The position numbers were made by a program, and so were the translations under genes. Positions 31,716 through 43,278 of a DNA stretch of 64,000 nt are shown in pieces. Each line of letters starts with the position of its first letter. Position 1 is the stretch's first letter. The notes beneath the pieces are model-generated. The model ran no database searches, was not told the origin of the DNA, and worked only from the letters and a program-made list of their open reading frames with translations. The stretch comes from Reticulitermes speratus (taxonomy: Eukaryota > Arthropoda > Insecta > Blattodea > Rhinotermitidae). The stretch is from contig JAJKFL010000042.1 of NCBI GenBank assembly GCA_021186555.1, positions 46,985,480 through 47,049,479 of the forward strand. The letters run 5' to 3'.

Positions 31716-31944
31716 TTAGTGTGATCACGTGGCCTGGCATACTCGTATATCCCTGGCAAATATCCTTCGTCATCGATTTGAGCTTCTGCAGTTATTTGCG
31801 GTCAGTGACCAGGTACGTACGTAACATCTGCACAGTGTTCCTGGCCATATGTTGTGTTGCGCATGTCAAGTAGCTATGTGCACGATTCGTAACGGCGACA
31901 CAACTACCTGTACCTTTGTAGGGATCGGCAGACTGTTCCTGGAT

Positions 31945-32656
31945 TAACCCTTTAAGGCCCAGTGGTTACTTTATGTACCACCAGGTTTAACATTCAACAA
32001 TTCTACGTTCTGCCCACACAGTGTATTTATGTGTTTTGTGTGGATCTCAGAACAAACAGCGATTATTTCACTGTACAGCATTAACTGACTGGTTTGTATA
32101 ACTGAGACGGAGTGTGTTTACTGCGCGGTACGGACTGTATTTATGTGTTTTGTGTGGATCTCAGAACAAACAGCGATTATTTCACTGTACAACATTAACT
32201 GACTGGTTTGTATAACTGAGACGGAGTGTGTTTACTGCGCGGTACGGACTGTATTTATGTGTTTTGTGTGGATCTCAGAACAAACAGCGATTATTTCACT
32301 GTACAACATTAACTGACTGGATTTGTATAACTGAGACGGAGTGTGTTTACTGCGCGGTACGGACTGTATTTATGTGTTTTGTGTGGATCTCAGAACAAAC
32401 AGCGATTATTTCACTGTATACATTAACTGACTGTTTGTATAACTGAGACGGAGTGTGTTTACTGCGCGGTACGGACTGTATTTATGTGTTTTGTGTGGAT
32501 CTCAGAACAAACAGCGATTATTTCTGTACAGCATTAACTGACTGGTTTGTATAACTAAGACGAGTGTGTTTACTGCGCGGTACGGACTGTATTTATGTGT
32601 TTTGTGTGGATCTCAGAACAAACAGCGATTATTTCACTGTACAGCATTAACTGTCC
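31945..32656 (+). repeat. 114-bp satellite array, plus orientation
   Basis: Starts with the boundary GCCCAGTGGTTACTTTATG, then ACCACCAGGTTTAACATTC, and continues with about six units; CTGCGCGGTACGGACTG recurs at 32121, 32235, 32350, 32462 and 32573 (spacing 111-115 bp). Inverted relative to the 28.3-29.7 kb array. Confidence 0.95.
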
Positions 32657-33020
32657 TGCAACTGACCTCAAAAATATCATCTCAAGTCCAATTCTTACAC
32701 TCATCTAGGAGGGTTGGTACCGCCATTGTCTTGTATAATATCAGTATTGTTCCTCATTATTGTTTTAAATGTGCGTGGAGTTTTCCCATGTATATTGAAA
32801 TCTTTGAGCTTATTATACACAACATTATTGTTTATATACAGTTCACTACTCCGCAAGTAATTAACACTTCCTTCCTCATTAATTATTTACTCATCACCCT
32901 ATCATGCAACTTATATTTGAGCTACTGACTGCTTCATTAAATACACCGTAAACGAAAGCTACTATATTATAATTAATTAATATCCAACAAATGCACTACA
33001 CTATTTTAGTATTTTCTTAT

Positions 33021-33062
33021 CCCTACATATGTTTCAGGCACCTTTAGTGCCATCTTCAGGGG
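33021..33062 (-). ncRNA. Small hammerhead motif with one extra base
   Basis: Reverse-strand partner of 33113-33153. CTGAAGA, stem II GGCAC/GTGCC, GAAA and TA-GGG are present, but an additional T sits between stem II and GAAA, which probably weakens activity. Confidence 0.65.
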
Positions 33063-33112
33063 TGTCGACGAGAGTTCATAGTCTTCAATGCATCCATGAA
33101 CTCTCGTCGACA

Positions 33113-33153
33113 CCCCTGAAGATGGCACTAAAGGTGCCGAAACATATGTAGGG
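33113..33153 (+). ncRNA. Small hammerhead ribozyme motif, full core
   Basis: CCC, CTGAAGA, extra T, stem II GGCAC/GTGCC (loop TAAAG), GAAA (33139-33142), C-ATAT-G, TA with predicted cleavage after 33150, GGG. Confidence 0.75.
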
Positions 33154-33547
33154 ATAAGAAAATGCTAAAATAGTGTGGTGCATTTGTTGGAATAAATAAT
33201 TAATTAATTAGTGAAATGCACGGTTTATATATAATATAAAGTTCGAAAGCTACTAAGTGAACTATGGTGATGCGACTTCCTTTTCTACCTATACGTTCTT
33301 GGTCTCAGACACATACGTGTTTACGTACACCATTTGGTATTTCTGATCCTCTCTGAATATGTACTGTGTACTAATGCGTAGGCATGGTCTGTTATTCGTT
33401 CGGTGGTGGATGAAACTCTTCCTGCAAGAATTTAGTTGGCACCTCTAGGAAGACTCGACGTAAAGTGAAAAGGTGAAAGTTACATATGTGCATTACTTGA
33501 AGGCATATGGGAGAAACGGAAGTGGAGATCTAGTCATTCAACCTTGG

Positions 33548-33760
33548 AATGGATGGAGGTGAATGATCAGGTTCACGCTTCGGTCGCTTTATCCCCTGGG
33601 GAAAAGCCCAAGTTATCTTTTGAGTAGGTGGCTGGGTGGGTCCCCAGAATCGTTCTGAACGATTTGGAGAAGAGAACGTTTTTCGTCCTCTGGGAATCGA
33701 ACCACGGTTCTTCGGTTGTCCAGCCCGTAATCTAGTGACTAGCGACTGAGCTGTCCCGGA
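33548..33760 (-). mobile_element. SINE family A, diverged minus copy
   Basis: CGCTTTATCCCCTGGGG, AGGTGGCTGGGTGGGTCCC and box B GGGAATCGAACC, ending at a head-like CTGAGCTGTCCCGG. Confidence 0.8.
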
Positions 33761-33993
33761 ATTTCAAAAACAATTCCTGCTTCGCATGGGACAGGCTTTT
33801 ACAATATAAAGACACAATGGGTTAATAGTGCAGAGACACATTATCGCTGTCTGTTGTAATAATTATATGAAACGCATGTTGTGGTAAAATGCATAGCTTT
33901 TAATGTTAAAGCAGGTGGTATATTTAATTACCATTGCGAAGACTTGTTATGTACACAGTGTAACGTATTTTAATGGTATCTAATAGTATATAA

Positions 33994-34407
33994 GTCGACC
34001 TCGGTGGACTAGTGGTTAGCGTGCTCGCCACTGGACCCAAGGTTCGCGGGTTCGATCCCGACCGAGGTCGATGGATTTTTAAGGATGATAAAAATCCGGA
34101 GCACCACTTCCTTCGGAGGGGAAGTAAAGCCGTCGGTCCCATGTCGTAGATTTACGGCATGTAAAAGAACCTTACGGGCATGAATAAAAATGTTGCGTAA
34201 GCCAAATTGCCTCCATTTCTCATCCAAGTCTCCTGATGGCTCTGGCGGCACATCAGGATCGATAGAACACTAAGCGCGGCTAGCTGGCCGGTCACCAACT
34301 GCCATGAATGCGCATGACTTAGTAACCTCGACAAGAGGAGGCAAGAGGAGGCCCGGCCCATACAGGGCTGTTGAGCCAAGAATTATTATTATTATTATTA
34401 TTATTAT
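33994..34407 (+). mobile_element. SINE family C, full copy, 13-bp TSD
   Basis: TSD taatagtatataa at 33981-33993 and 34408-34420. tRNA-like head (GGTGGACTAGTGGTTAGCGT, box B GCGGGTTCGATCCCG), about 400 bp including GTAAAGCCGTCGGTCCC and CCTCGACAAGAGGAGG, ending GCTGTTGAGCCAAG plus an (ATT)n tail. Confidence 0.94.
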
Positions 34408-34420
34408 TAATAGTATATAA

Positions 34421-35785
34421 AACATTTCCTTTTATTAGTCTTCGTTGCTGTGCTAATTGCATGCCACTTGATGCCCTGTTTATGTCTTGAACTTGCATTA
34501 AAGTCTCCGGGATTTTAATGCTGTGCCAAGCTAGTTTTCCAAATTTAGACGAAGACAGTGTACAGAAGCTAAGTCCTTTACCGTGTTTAACGCGTACGTT
34601 AGTCTCTGGACGTGAGATTAAAGCTGTTATTCCAGAATTGGAGGCAATGTACAGTACTGAAGTCCTTCACCTTGTTTGTGTCTTACGCGTGCGTTGAAGT
34701 CTCCACACTTTATTGCAGTAACAAGCCGTCATTCTAAACCAAGAGAGGGACTTTATAAGAAACTAAACCCCTTGGAAGTCTACATGCCTAATTATTTCGT
34801 CCTTGTTATTGAAACATTGTGTTGACCGTAATTGAACGAAAAAATGCAATGTTAAAATCTGTTTCTTGAACCCTGCTTTGAAGATTAAATGTAAACGATT
34901 TGCGAACTCTAGAATACTCTTAAAATTAATTACACCTTAAACATTTTCTGTAACCCATGAGCTATGGTGCAGTCGATGTGAAAATGAAGTTACTGGCAGT
35001 GAAAATTTGTCTGTAATTTTAAACGACATGGAAACAAACTTAAGTAGGCATGACTGCACGAAGGCCTAAGAGAAATTGGGAGATATTTGCAGTTCCGAAC
35101 ATTCTTAATCTCGGCTGTAGATGGACGCATGTTCTTTCAATTTGTTTGTACCAAACTACTGGACTGAAAGATTCAGTAACCTACAAAACTTGCTGTAAAT
35201 TTGCACCGACGTGAGAACCAAAGATGTAGAAATAAAGTGCCTTATAAAATCGTAAATATTTCTATTCAATCGTAGGTCATGTGTTGGTTGTACCTGAATA
35301 ACAGTGATTACACCTGTCTCCTCTGCTCTGTCGGTTAGACGGAAAGGCAGATTTAAGCAGAGTACCGTAAATAACGAGAGTGCTGCCATCTGACTGACGC
35401 ATCGCTAAGCATGTACATCGTAAGACCGAACCGGTTAGCTAAGTTTTTGTGTGTGTCTATGAAACGTTATGCATGGAATGACACCTGCCGGTTTAATGTC
35501 TTACCTATACTGTTTCTTTCGAACCCATGAAACAGAGATATGTTAGTTAAATCGAAAGGGCCTCAAATAGCTGTCCACATTGGTGTACAATTGCTTTGCT
35601 ACCTTTAAACTGTTATGTCCAGTGAATGTTCTCAGAAATAAGTAGTTGTTCTTGCGTTTAGTAATCACAAATGTCTGTTTATAAATGCTGATGCCAGTAG
35701 TCGTATTGCTTGCCCGCCTTCAAACCAAGGCGTCTCCAATTTTTTGGTGTTCATTTTCCTGGGACATGCAGTATCTCATTCATCC
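34421..35785. other. No gene recognised
   Basis: Unique-looking sequence with only short open frames and no recognised repeat. Confidence 0.5.
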
Positions 35786-36420
35786 TGTAGTCTGTCTTAC
35801 GACAGGTCCGTAGCCTCTTCCAAAGCGAGTTCTCCACAGGTGCGATCTAGTGCTTCCTCTTTCAATTTCCAGTATCTTTTCTTTTCCTTAAGGTCATCCA
35901 GTAGCTGCTTACGTCTTCTCCCTCGTCGTCCCGTCATTTCTATCCTTCCTTCTAACTTTCCTTCAATCACGTGTTTCAGAAGGCAGTTTTACGCAAGATG
36001 TGACCAATCCAGTTAGCCTTTCTTCTTTCTATTGTATGTACGATATTCCTCTCCTCCTTCACTCTGTGTAATACTTCTTCATTTCTCACACGATCGGTCC
36101 AACTGATCTCCATTCTTCTCCAGCATCACATTTCAAAACTTTCCAGATACTTCTGATCTACTTTCCGAAGTGTCCACGTTTCAGCACCACACAAAGCTAT
36201 GCTCCAAATGTAGCACTTTACTAGTTTCTTCCTTAAATTTAAGTCCAGTTTGCTGGTGAAAATATTCTTCTTCTTGTTGAATGCTCCTTTTGCCATGGCA
36301 ATTCTGAATTTAATTTCACGTGTACACCTTGCATCACTTGTTATGATGCTACCCAAATAATTGAAATATTCCACATTCTCCAATTGTTTTTGATCTATGC
36401 AGTATCTACCTTCTCTTATT
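35786..36420 (-). mobile_element. LINE 3' end, second family, longest copy
   Basis: Minus strand encodes MENVEYFNYLGSIITSDARC, then AFNKKKNIFTSKLDLNL and CYIWSIALCGAETWTLRKVD, then in a shifted frame WTDRVRNEEVLHRV and the RRKANWIGH region to GYGPVVRQTT and a TGA stop followed by ATGA repeats. This is the thumb and C-terminal region of a non-LTR reverse transcriptase; 5'-truncated, at least one frame change after SFEM. Confidence 0.92.
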
Positions 36421-36860
36421 AGTTGATTCAGAAATTATATAGCATTACGTTGTCTTCGAACTGCATGCAAGTGGCGTACTGTCTCTGTTGTCAGTCATTA
36501 ACTCTTAACCGTATACACTTTTTACGATGCTACAAAACTTTTGGATGTCTGAGAGACGCGGTTCTCAGTCGCTGTCAAAATGTGCCTAGTGAAATTATAC
36601 CTGTTTTTTTTTTCTGAGAAGCATACGACAGCATATAAATTCAGAATTTTGAATGCTTTGTAGCTGGTACATATAACAATAATTATTTAAAGTGCTAAGT
36701 GTCACAGAGTCGCAGCTACGTTGCAAGCTAGATTCGTGGGTTGACGACATTCGTCTAGAATCGGGGTGTGTAACCAAACCACTTAGCCTTTCATTTTGTC
36801 TAACGCTTGTCCAAACCGCATACTGTGTTACATAAATTCTGACTACGTGTAAGTATTGGG

Positions 36861-37131
36861 GGCCGGGTTGTGTACTCGATATAGCAACTTGCAACGGGTA
36901 GGACGTCCCGACGTTTGAACCCTGCGGGGGACAAGATATTTTTTTCTTCTCCATATCCGCCCAGACATGCCGTGGGGCCCATTCAGCCTCTTCTAAAATT
37001 GGTACCGGGGCTCGGCGTGGCGTTGACCACCCACCCCCATCTAGCGCCGAGGTTAAAGAAAGTGTAGAGCTATACCTCTACTCCCCCTCTGCCCCTGCAT
37101 GGCAAGTTACGGAGAGGTCTGTACCTTTACA
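36861..37131 (+). mobile_element. SINE family A
   Basis: Head partly decayed (GTACTCGATATAGCAACTTG), body ATCTAGCGCCGAGGTTAAAG, CTCTACTCCCCCTCTG, end GTCTGTACCTTTAC. Confidence 0.85.
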
Positions 37132-37178
37132 AATAACTATTGATAATATCGAAATATTTCTCTTGTATAGCATACTAT

Positions 37179-37446
37179 GCCGATCCCAGTGGCCGCGCGG
37201 TCTAAGGCGTGGGTCTACGGCCGCTCGCTTACTGGGATTGTGGGTTCGAATCCCGCCTAGGGCATGGATGTCTGTGTCTTGTGAGTGTTGTATGTTGTCA
37301 GGTAGAGGTCTCTGCGACGGGCTGGTCACTCGTCCAGAGGAGTCCTACAGAGTGTGGTGTGTCTAAAAGGTGTGTGATGTTGAAGCCTCGAAAAATGAGG
37401 CGGCCTAGGCCCCCAAGGGGCTGTCGAGCCATTGGGGGGGGGGGGA
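37179..37446 (+). mobile_element. SINE family B, full copy, 10-bp TSD
   Basis: TSD agcatactat at 37169-37178 and 37447-37456. Begins GCCGATCCCAGTGGCCGCG and ends GTCGAGCCATTGG followed by a run of G. Defines the family's full 5' end. Confidence 0.93.
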
Positions 37447-38128
37447 AGCATACTATTTATGGTACGGTGTATCAGAAGGCACTTAGCCGTTTGTTATATT
37501 ACTCTGCATTGTTATTAGTTTGACAGTCTAATTAGGCAGAGTTAATAAGGCATACAGAATGCTTATCAGAGCGAGTATAGCAACGGAGCTGTAATTTGCT
37601 TAGCGCCAATAAGCGACCCATTATATGCGTCAGGCATTATGAATGGGACCTTGAGACATTTAAAAGTTACAACTTGTGCAACCTGTGCAAAGTAAACTTG
37701 ATCTGACGACTGTAATCCTTTCTGTGCAAAAAATACTTTATTTGTAGGTATGTAACTTTGACAGCCCAGTTGACAAACTGACAATCGTAGCTCTTTAGTT
37801 TGCATAAACATTTGCAAATATTATTATCTTTTTATTTTAGAATCCAATTGCTATCATTATGAATGTCGTCTGGTGTATGGCGCCAGTACAGGAGGTATTT
37901 ACCGACTTTACTGGGTAAAGTTTTGACTTTACCTTCATGGTAATAAAGTATCTTTAAACCTGAAGATAGAGTCTCCACGTTCCTCCGAAACATAGGTGAA
38001 TAGCTGCTGGACTACAAGGCATCACATCCTAGAAGTACCGTGTGTACTTTGAATATCGCATTTTATTGCAGTGTTTTCATAAGGCAAGCTTCTTCCTGTT
38101 CTTAATTGAACACCATGTTATCACGTAT

Positions 38129-38512
38129 AATAACAATAATAACCATGGCTCAACAGCCCTATATGGGCCCGGGCCTCCTCTTGCCTCCTCTTTTCGAGGT
38201 TACTAAGTCGTGCGCATTCGTGGCAGTTGGTGACTGGTCAACTGACCGCGCTACTCTTTCTATCGTTCCTGATGTGCCCGCCACAGCCATCTGCAGGCAG
38301 TCAGGAGACTTGGGTGAGAAATGGAGGCAATTTGGCTTATGCAACATTTTTATTCATGCCCGTAAGGTTCTTTTACATGCCGTAAATCTACGTAAATTAC
38401 TTCCCCTACGGATTTTTATCACCCTTAAAAATCCATCGACCTCGGTCGGGATCGAACCCGCGAACCTTGGGTCCAGTGGCGAGCACGCTAACCACTAGTC
38501 CACCGAGATCGA
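38129..38512 (-). mobile_element. SINE family C, full copy, 15-bp TSD
   Basis: TSD catgttatcac(g/a)tat at 38114-38128 and 38513-38527. Minus copy of the 34.0-kb element with box B GCGGGTTCGATCCCG and the (TTA)n-type tail near the left end. Confidence 0.92.
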
Positions 38513-38795
38513 CATGTTATCACATATGAGGGTTGGAAATGTACATCTGTGCGTTCTTAATGGTGAGAGGTCATCTACAGGCAAGAAATGTCCGCCGACG
38601 TCTTGTGTGTAGGAGTCGGTATAGATAAGCGAAAGGCCATGTGTCTGCCACAGTCGGCATTTTGACCCCGACTGTCCAGCCGGTAAGTAAGCCATTGTAC
38701 CGACCGATATATCAGCATATGGTATAATGTTAGGCATTGGAGATACACGAAGTTCTTACAAAAATTTTAGTCATAAACTGAATGGAGGAATAACA

Positions 38796-39027
38796 TTTTT
38801 TATTTAAGATAAACACCAACAAAATGCACAAATTATAAGGTGCAAATCAGCTCCTTATATCATGATTTCACCCTACGCGTTTCAGCTCTTCATGAGCCAT
38901 CATCAGGGGTTATTTTCTCTTATAAAAGGTGCTTTACAAATGCTGCATCTGTTGCTGACACTTTCAAACCATGCACTATCCAGAGCATAAAACACTTGTC
39001 ATAAGTTAAAAACAAAAAAAGATTAAA
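38796..39027 (-). mobile_element. Solo hammerhead element with 12-bp TSD
   Basis: TSD ggaggaataaca at 38784-38795 and 39028-39039. Family edge ACACCAACAAAATGCAC near the left end, one minus-strand hammerhead, no inverted partner, no ORF. Confidence 0.85.
38870..38910 (-). ncRNA. Small hammerhead ribozyme motif, full core
   Basis: Minus strand: ACCC, CTGATGA, extra T, stem II GGCTC/GAGCT (one G-U), GAAA, CGCG, TA, GGGT pairing with ACCC. Stem III has one or two pairs only. Confidence 0.75.
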
Positions 39028-39210
39028 GGAGGAATAACACTTTGGAAATATATTTTAGATGTGAGGTTAAGTTTAGAGTGTGAGATGAGGGTCTGGAAGA
39101 GTGACTATAAACGCTATTGTTTCCGTCTTTGACGTGACGCCGTGTAGTTTAGTAACCGTTTACCAACTGCATGGAGCCTGCTACAGGATGGAAGATGCGT
39201 CCATCTTCAT

Positions 39211-39258
39211 TAATCTGAAGATGGGATGCAGGACCTTCATCCGAAACGTTGGTAAATT
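39211..39258 (+). ncRNA. Hammerhead-like motif of an older repeat family
   Basis: CTGAAGA, TG, stem II GGATG/CATCC, GAAA, C-GTTG-G, TA are in order, but stem I shows little pairing. Probably a decayed member. Confidence 0.5.
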
Positions 39259-40069
39259 TATACAGACTTGTCAAAACGTTCGCTTTATTCTATGGAATCC
39301 GAAACTTTATTTCATGTTTACAATCCCCCTCCTCCCGCTACTTGACCCTATCCAGTCCACACTTCCACACGTTTTTAGCATAGAATACGACACAAAGACT
39401 CCAATATGAAAGATGCGAATCTTCAGAGCAAGGCCTGTGTTCTGTTCGCTCACCTTTCGTCTCATCAAATTCCTTCACCGCTCAAGTCAGTGTACCAGCA
39501 TTAATGTGGTTACAATTTTCTACTTGATTCGCTTCAGACAACCCTGATCCAGGATTTCCTTTCATCTTTTTACTTAAGATGAGTTTTTTTTTTTGTACCA
39601 AGTAGCGGTAGAGTTACACCCGCACTCCCCCCCCCCCCCCCCCTGTTCCGCTCCGATGCCAATGGTTACCCAACAGCCAGAGCATTATAAAACAACGTCT
39701 CAGTTGAAAATCAAGTTCGGATTCTCTCTCTCTCCTCCGCTCTCTTTCCCCCCACCCACCTCTTCCCATGTTACTATCCATTAAGACACCCAGGAATTTG
39801 TAAGTTGTGCAGCAAGACAGGTATAAGCCGCCGCCATCTTGCCGACTCAGGTAGCTCTCAAGGTGACCTCACTGTGTATGTCTCTCTCTCTCGCACACGC
39901 TCCATGTCTTCTGTTTGTGTATGGAAACCACTGAACTCTGGAAGGCTGGAACGGTGTTATAGAAATTCTTAGCAAAAGGATTCGAATGAAGTAACTTCTG
40001 GAGGCGATGCACGGGAGAGACTGTTACTCGCAGAAGTTTATGTGAACGCATCTAGGGGCTAACAGTCTC

Positions 40070-40240
40070 TTGTTCAGTCTTCACGGAGCCCTTTTTTCTC
40101 CGGGGTTAAAGAACCGGGGCGTGAAGCTGACCACTCATCTCCATCTAGTGCTGAGGCTAAGAATTCTTCGGCCTATATCTCAGCTCCCCCGTAAAGTCTT
40201 CATGGCGTAGTGCTTTCATTAAACACAGGGACAACTTTAC
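40070..40240 (+). mobile_element. SINE family A, truncated
   Basis: CATCTCCATCTAGTGCTGAGG, CTCAGCTCCCCC and AACTTTACTTTTTTTT in family order; no head. Confidence 0.75.
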
Positions 40241-40392
40241 TTTTTTTTACGTTGTGGGGTTGTGATTTGCTTTACGATTCTATCAAATCTCTGGCTATAT
40301 CTCTGGTGGTAGCATAACTGGTGAGTGAAGAATTTGACAGGAATTTGAAGCGGCACTGGCGTAATTTATTATTATTATTTACTGCAATTGGG

Positions 40393-40881
40393 TTTTCACC
40401 CGGTGGCAGTAGTGCTTACACTAGTACACACAATACAAATGTTTTCACCCGGTGGCAGTAGTCCTTACACTAGTACACACAATACAAATGTTTTCACCCG
40501 GTGGCAGTAGTCCTTACACTAGTACACACAATACAAATGTTTTCACCCGGTGGCAGTAGTCCTTACACTAGTACACACAATACAAATGTTTTCACCCGGT
40601 GGCAGTAGTCCTTACACTAGTACACACAATACAAATGTTTTCACCCGGTGGCAGTAGTCCTTACACTAGTACACACAATACAAATGTTTTCACCCGGTGG
40701 CAGTAGTCCTTACACTAGTACACACAATACAAATGTTTTCACCCGGTGGCAGTAGTCCTTACACTAGTACACACAAAACAAATGTTTCACCCGGTGGCAG
40801 TAGTCCTTACACTAGTACACACAATACAAATGTTTTCACCCGGTGGCAGTAGTCCTTACACTAGTACACACAATACAAATG
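40393..40881 (+). repeat. 49-bp tandem repeat, ten near-identical copies
   Basis: Unit TTTTCACCCGGTGGCAGTAG, then TCCTTACACTAGTACACAC and AATACAAATG. One copy is a base shorter, one has GCTTAC. It is preceded by (ATT)n-ACTGCAATTGGG, a junction also seen inverted at 52280-52310 without the array, and followed by decayed ACACATT/TACAAAA-rich sequence to about 41050. Confidence 0.95.
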
Positions 40882-41786
40882 GCCATATAATATACATAAA
40901 AATAACAATACAAAACAAACTATACACAATTACAAAACAAAATACATACAGTAAATACAAGTACACACATTAGACCACCGTACACACATTACAAAAACAT
41001 CCACACCTTACAAAGGCATCCACACCAGCAAACCCACTAGTAACACCAGTACACATTCAACCAGAATGATACTTCCTATTTGCATACGCAATTCTACGAT
41101 CAATTCCAATTTAGGTAATTTTCCGGCATTTGCATGGAGAGGCTGACGAAAATCACAGAAATCTTCAGTGGGGATTGGCGATGTCCCGGTCCAGATTAGA
41201 ACCTGGCATATACCGAATATAAGTGTGCGGCGTTTCTGATATACATGCTGCTCCATTAGTGGGCTGTGGCTTCGAGTGCCATGTGGGTGGTTACTGACGT
41301 TTCGGGAAAAAGCTGCCGCTCCATTCTTACACATAGCCCGAATATAGACTCAGGACGGTCCTCCGAAAGTCCGGCAACCACTCGCAGACCTATGTCACAA
41401 TCCAGTGCAAGACAGTATAAGCCTCTGCAGCACGCAGTCCGTCTTGTGTTTGACCTGTTACTGTCACTTGTGCCGCGGGAAAAAGTAGCGGGGAAATACA
41501 AAAGTACTTTTTGTTGTTGTAAGCGTCTCGCACTGATGGCCAGATTTAACATTTTCTCACACACCGTGCGGACATAATTTTTTTGCAGGTGACTGACATT
41601 CTTGGCTGACTAACACGTTAGAATAAATCCAGGCCGTGCAACAAACACGTGTCTGCCGACGTATTATTAACGACACAAACTGTTCTATGAGAATCTGTGC
41701 ATTGCCTGCCGTCCACGTGAAGTGCCACATAACTAAATAACCAACAAACCAACTCACAGAATAGTCGTTCTTGTGACGCTAACAGT

Positions 41787-42083
41787 AAAAGCAATCCCAT
41801 TACAGGCCTGGACAGGCCCTTAAGGTTTCAGGAGGTTGAGGCTTCCAGATTTCTAGATAATCGGCACATGAATTTGGTAAGGTTGTCAGCCCTACATACC
41901 AGCCGCCTTTACCCCCCAGGAAATATTCCTGGTACTCATTTCTGTTAGAGGCTGAGTCGACCCCAGGGCCATAGTGCGGCCAAAAGGATTGTCAATGAAA
42001 AATACCAATGACTCCATCGGGAATCAAACCCGCGATCTTCCGGCTTGTAGCGCAGCGCCGCAACCAACTGCGCCACCGCGTGC
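41787..42083 (-). mobile_element. SINE family F, minus copy
   Basis: CAACCAACTGCGCCACCGCG head (box A complement), box B GGGAATCAAACCCGCG, body AGGAAATATTCCTGG and AAGGTTGTCAGCCCTAC; same order as 52.8 and 55.1 kb. Confidence 0.88.
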
Positions 42084-42124
42084 CCCGTTATTTTAACTAC
42101 GCAATTTTTTTATTTTTGGGGGTG

Positions 42125-42362
42125 AAAGTTAAAGTTGTTCCTGTCTACGCCTGTCCTGTCTTAACCTCGACACTAGATGAATGTGGGTGGCGAACTTCAC
42201 GCTCCACAGGGGAAAAACGGATGCCTTTCGAATAGGAGTGTGGGTGGGCCCCAGAGACTGTCTGGACAGTTTTGGAGAAACATCTCTTTCATCTGCTGGG
42301 ATTCGAAGACCAGATTCTCCATCCCGTAGCTTAGAAACTATACTGACTGCGCCATCCCAGCT
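42125..42362 (-). mobile_element. SINE family A, diverged minus copy
   Basis: AAAGTTAAAGTTGTTCCTG, ACACTAGATG, GGTGGGCCCCAGAGACTG and box B GGGATTCGAAGACC. Confidence 0.75.
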
Positions 42363-42509
42363 TCTGTCTTGTATTTCGAACGGGGGTATGTTTTATTACG
42401 ACGACATTATCGAAAACTGTATGGCCCGAAATAATGATAAATTGGTGAAAGATTAATTAACAATTATATACATAAACCAACAAATATTGCACTTTTTTAT
42501 ATGTATTGT

Positions 42510-42556
42510 AAACCCTACATATGTTTCGGCTGTGCTTTAGCCATCATCAGGGGTTT
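42510..42556 (-). ncRNA. Small hammerhead ribozyme motif, full core
   Basis: Exact reverse-strand equivalent of 42584-42630, so transcription from either direction gives a ribozyme. Confidence 0.85.
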
Positions 42557-42583
42557 CTCTTGAAGTGTCCACTAACTGTGGAG

Positions 42584-42630
42584 AAACCCCTGATGATGGC
42601 TAAAGCACAGCCGAAACATATGTAGGGTTT
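42584..42630 (+). ncRNA. Small hammerhead ribozyme motif, strongest example
   Basis: Stem I AAACCC (42584-42589), core CTGATGA (42590-42596), extra T, stem II GGCT/AGCC with loop AAAGCAC, core GAAA (42613-42616), stem III A-T and C-G around ATAT, cleavage predicted after A 42624, then GGGTTT (six-pair stem I). Confidence 0.87.
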
Positions 42631-43167
42631 ACAATACATATAAAAAAGTGCAATATTTGTTGGTTTATGTATATAATTATCTCAAACATGCACGGTATGT
42701 ACAACTTTAAAGTGATTAATTAACAAATTTGGAAGGACGCCATCGTGGCCTAATCAAAGTCCCATTCTCGTATATACATGGGACTGAGGAAAACCACGAT
42801 ATCCAGATTACCTGCCGGGGTAGGCGCATCCATAATGTAAGTTATAGTGTGTGTGTGTGCGCACTCGCATGCATTCAGTAAGAGACGCGACTTAACATTG
42901 TGATATAATTGGTTAATGGTAAAGGGAGAATCAGAATACCAGCTGCGGTATCGCGTTTCATGGCTGTGGATAAATGACATAAAAAATTCCGTTAAGTAAA
43001 GCGAGATGGAACGCGTTGCGAAAGATCTAAGTGCCCGCTGAGGTGAAGTGTAGCGTGTTTAGTGCAGCGATGTCCAAAGAGGCGACAGTAATCACGTCAG
43101 CCTCTCAAGGGACCGCGAGCAAAACATTGCGACCTGTGGCTGATCGCTTCAGAATCCTGGAGGAGCC

Positions 43168-43275
43168 GGGGATAGCTCAGTCATTGTTGTAACTAGACTG
43201 AAGGTTGGATAACTGTGGAATCGTGGTTCGATTCCTGGCACGGCCAAGGGATTTATTTCGTCTCCAAAGCCTTCA
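43168..43275 (+). mobile_element. SINE family A head fragment
   Basis: GGGGATAGCTCAGTCATTG and box B GTGGTTCGATTCCTGG, truncated where the next SINE begins. Confidence 0.75.
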
Positions 43276-43278
43276 GAG

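Larger units (their letters stand above)
32965..33243 (+). mobile_element. Fold-back hammerhead element with 12-bp TSD
   Basis: TSD cgaaagctacta at 32953-32964 and 33244-33255. Arms 32971-33079 and 33096-33210 are inverted copies with about 16 bp between. The plus-strand tail is GAAATGCACGGTTTATA. Each arm holds a hammerhead. Confidence 0.9.
42464..42713 (+). mobile_element. Perfect fold-back hammerhead element with 13-bp TSD
   Basis: TSD gattaattaacaa at 42451-42463 and 42714-42726. The left arm 42462-42559 overlaps the TSD by two bases and is an exact reverse complement of 42581-42678 (98 bp, no mismatch), spacer 21 bp, then a tail with ACATGCACGGTATG. The identity implies a recent origin or ongoing arm homogenisation. 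No ORF. Confidence 0.95.
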
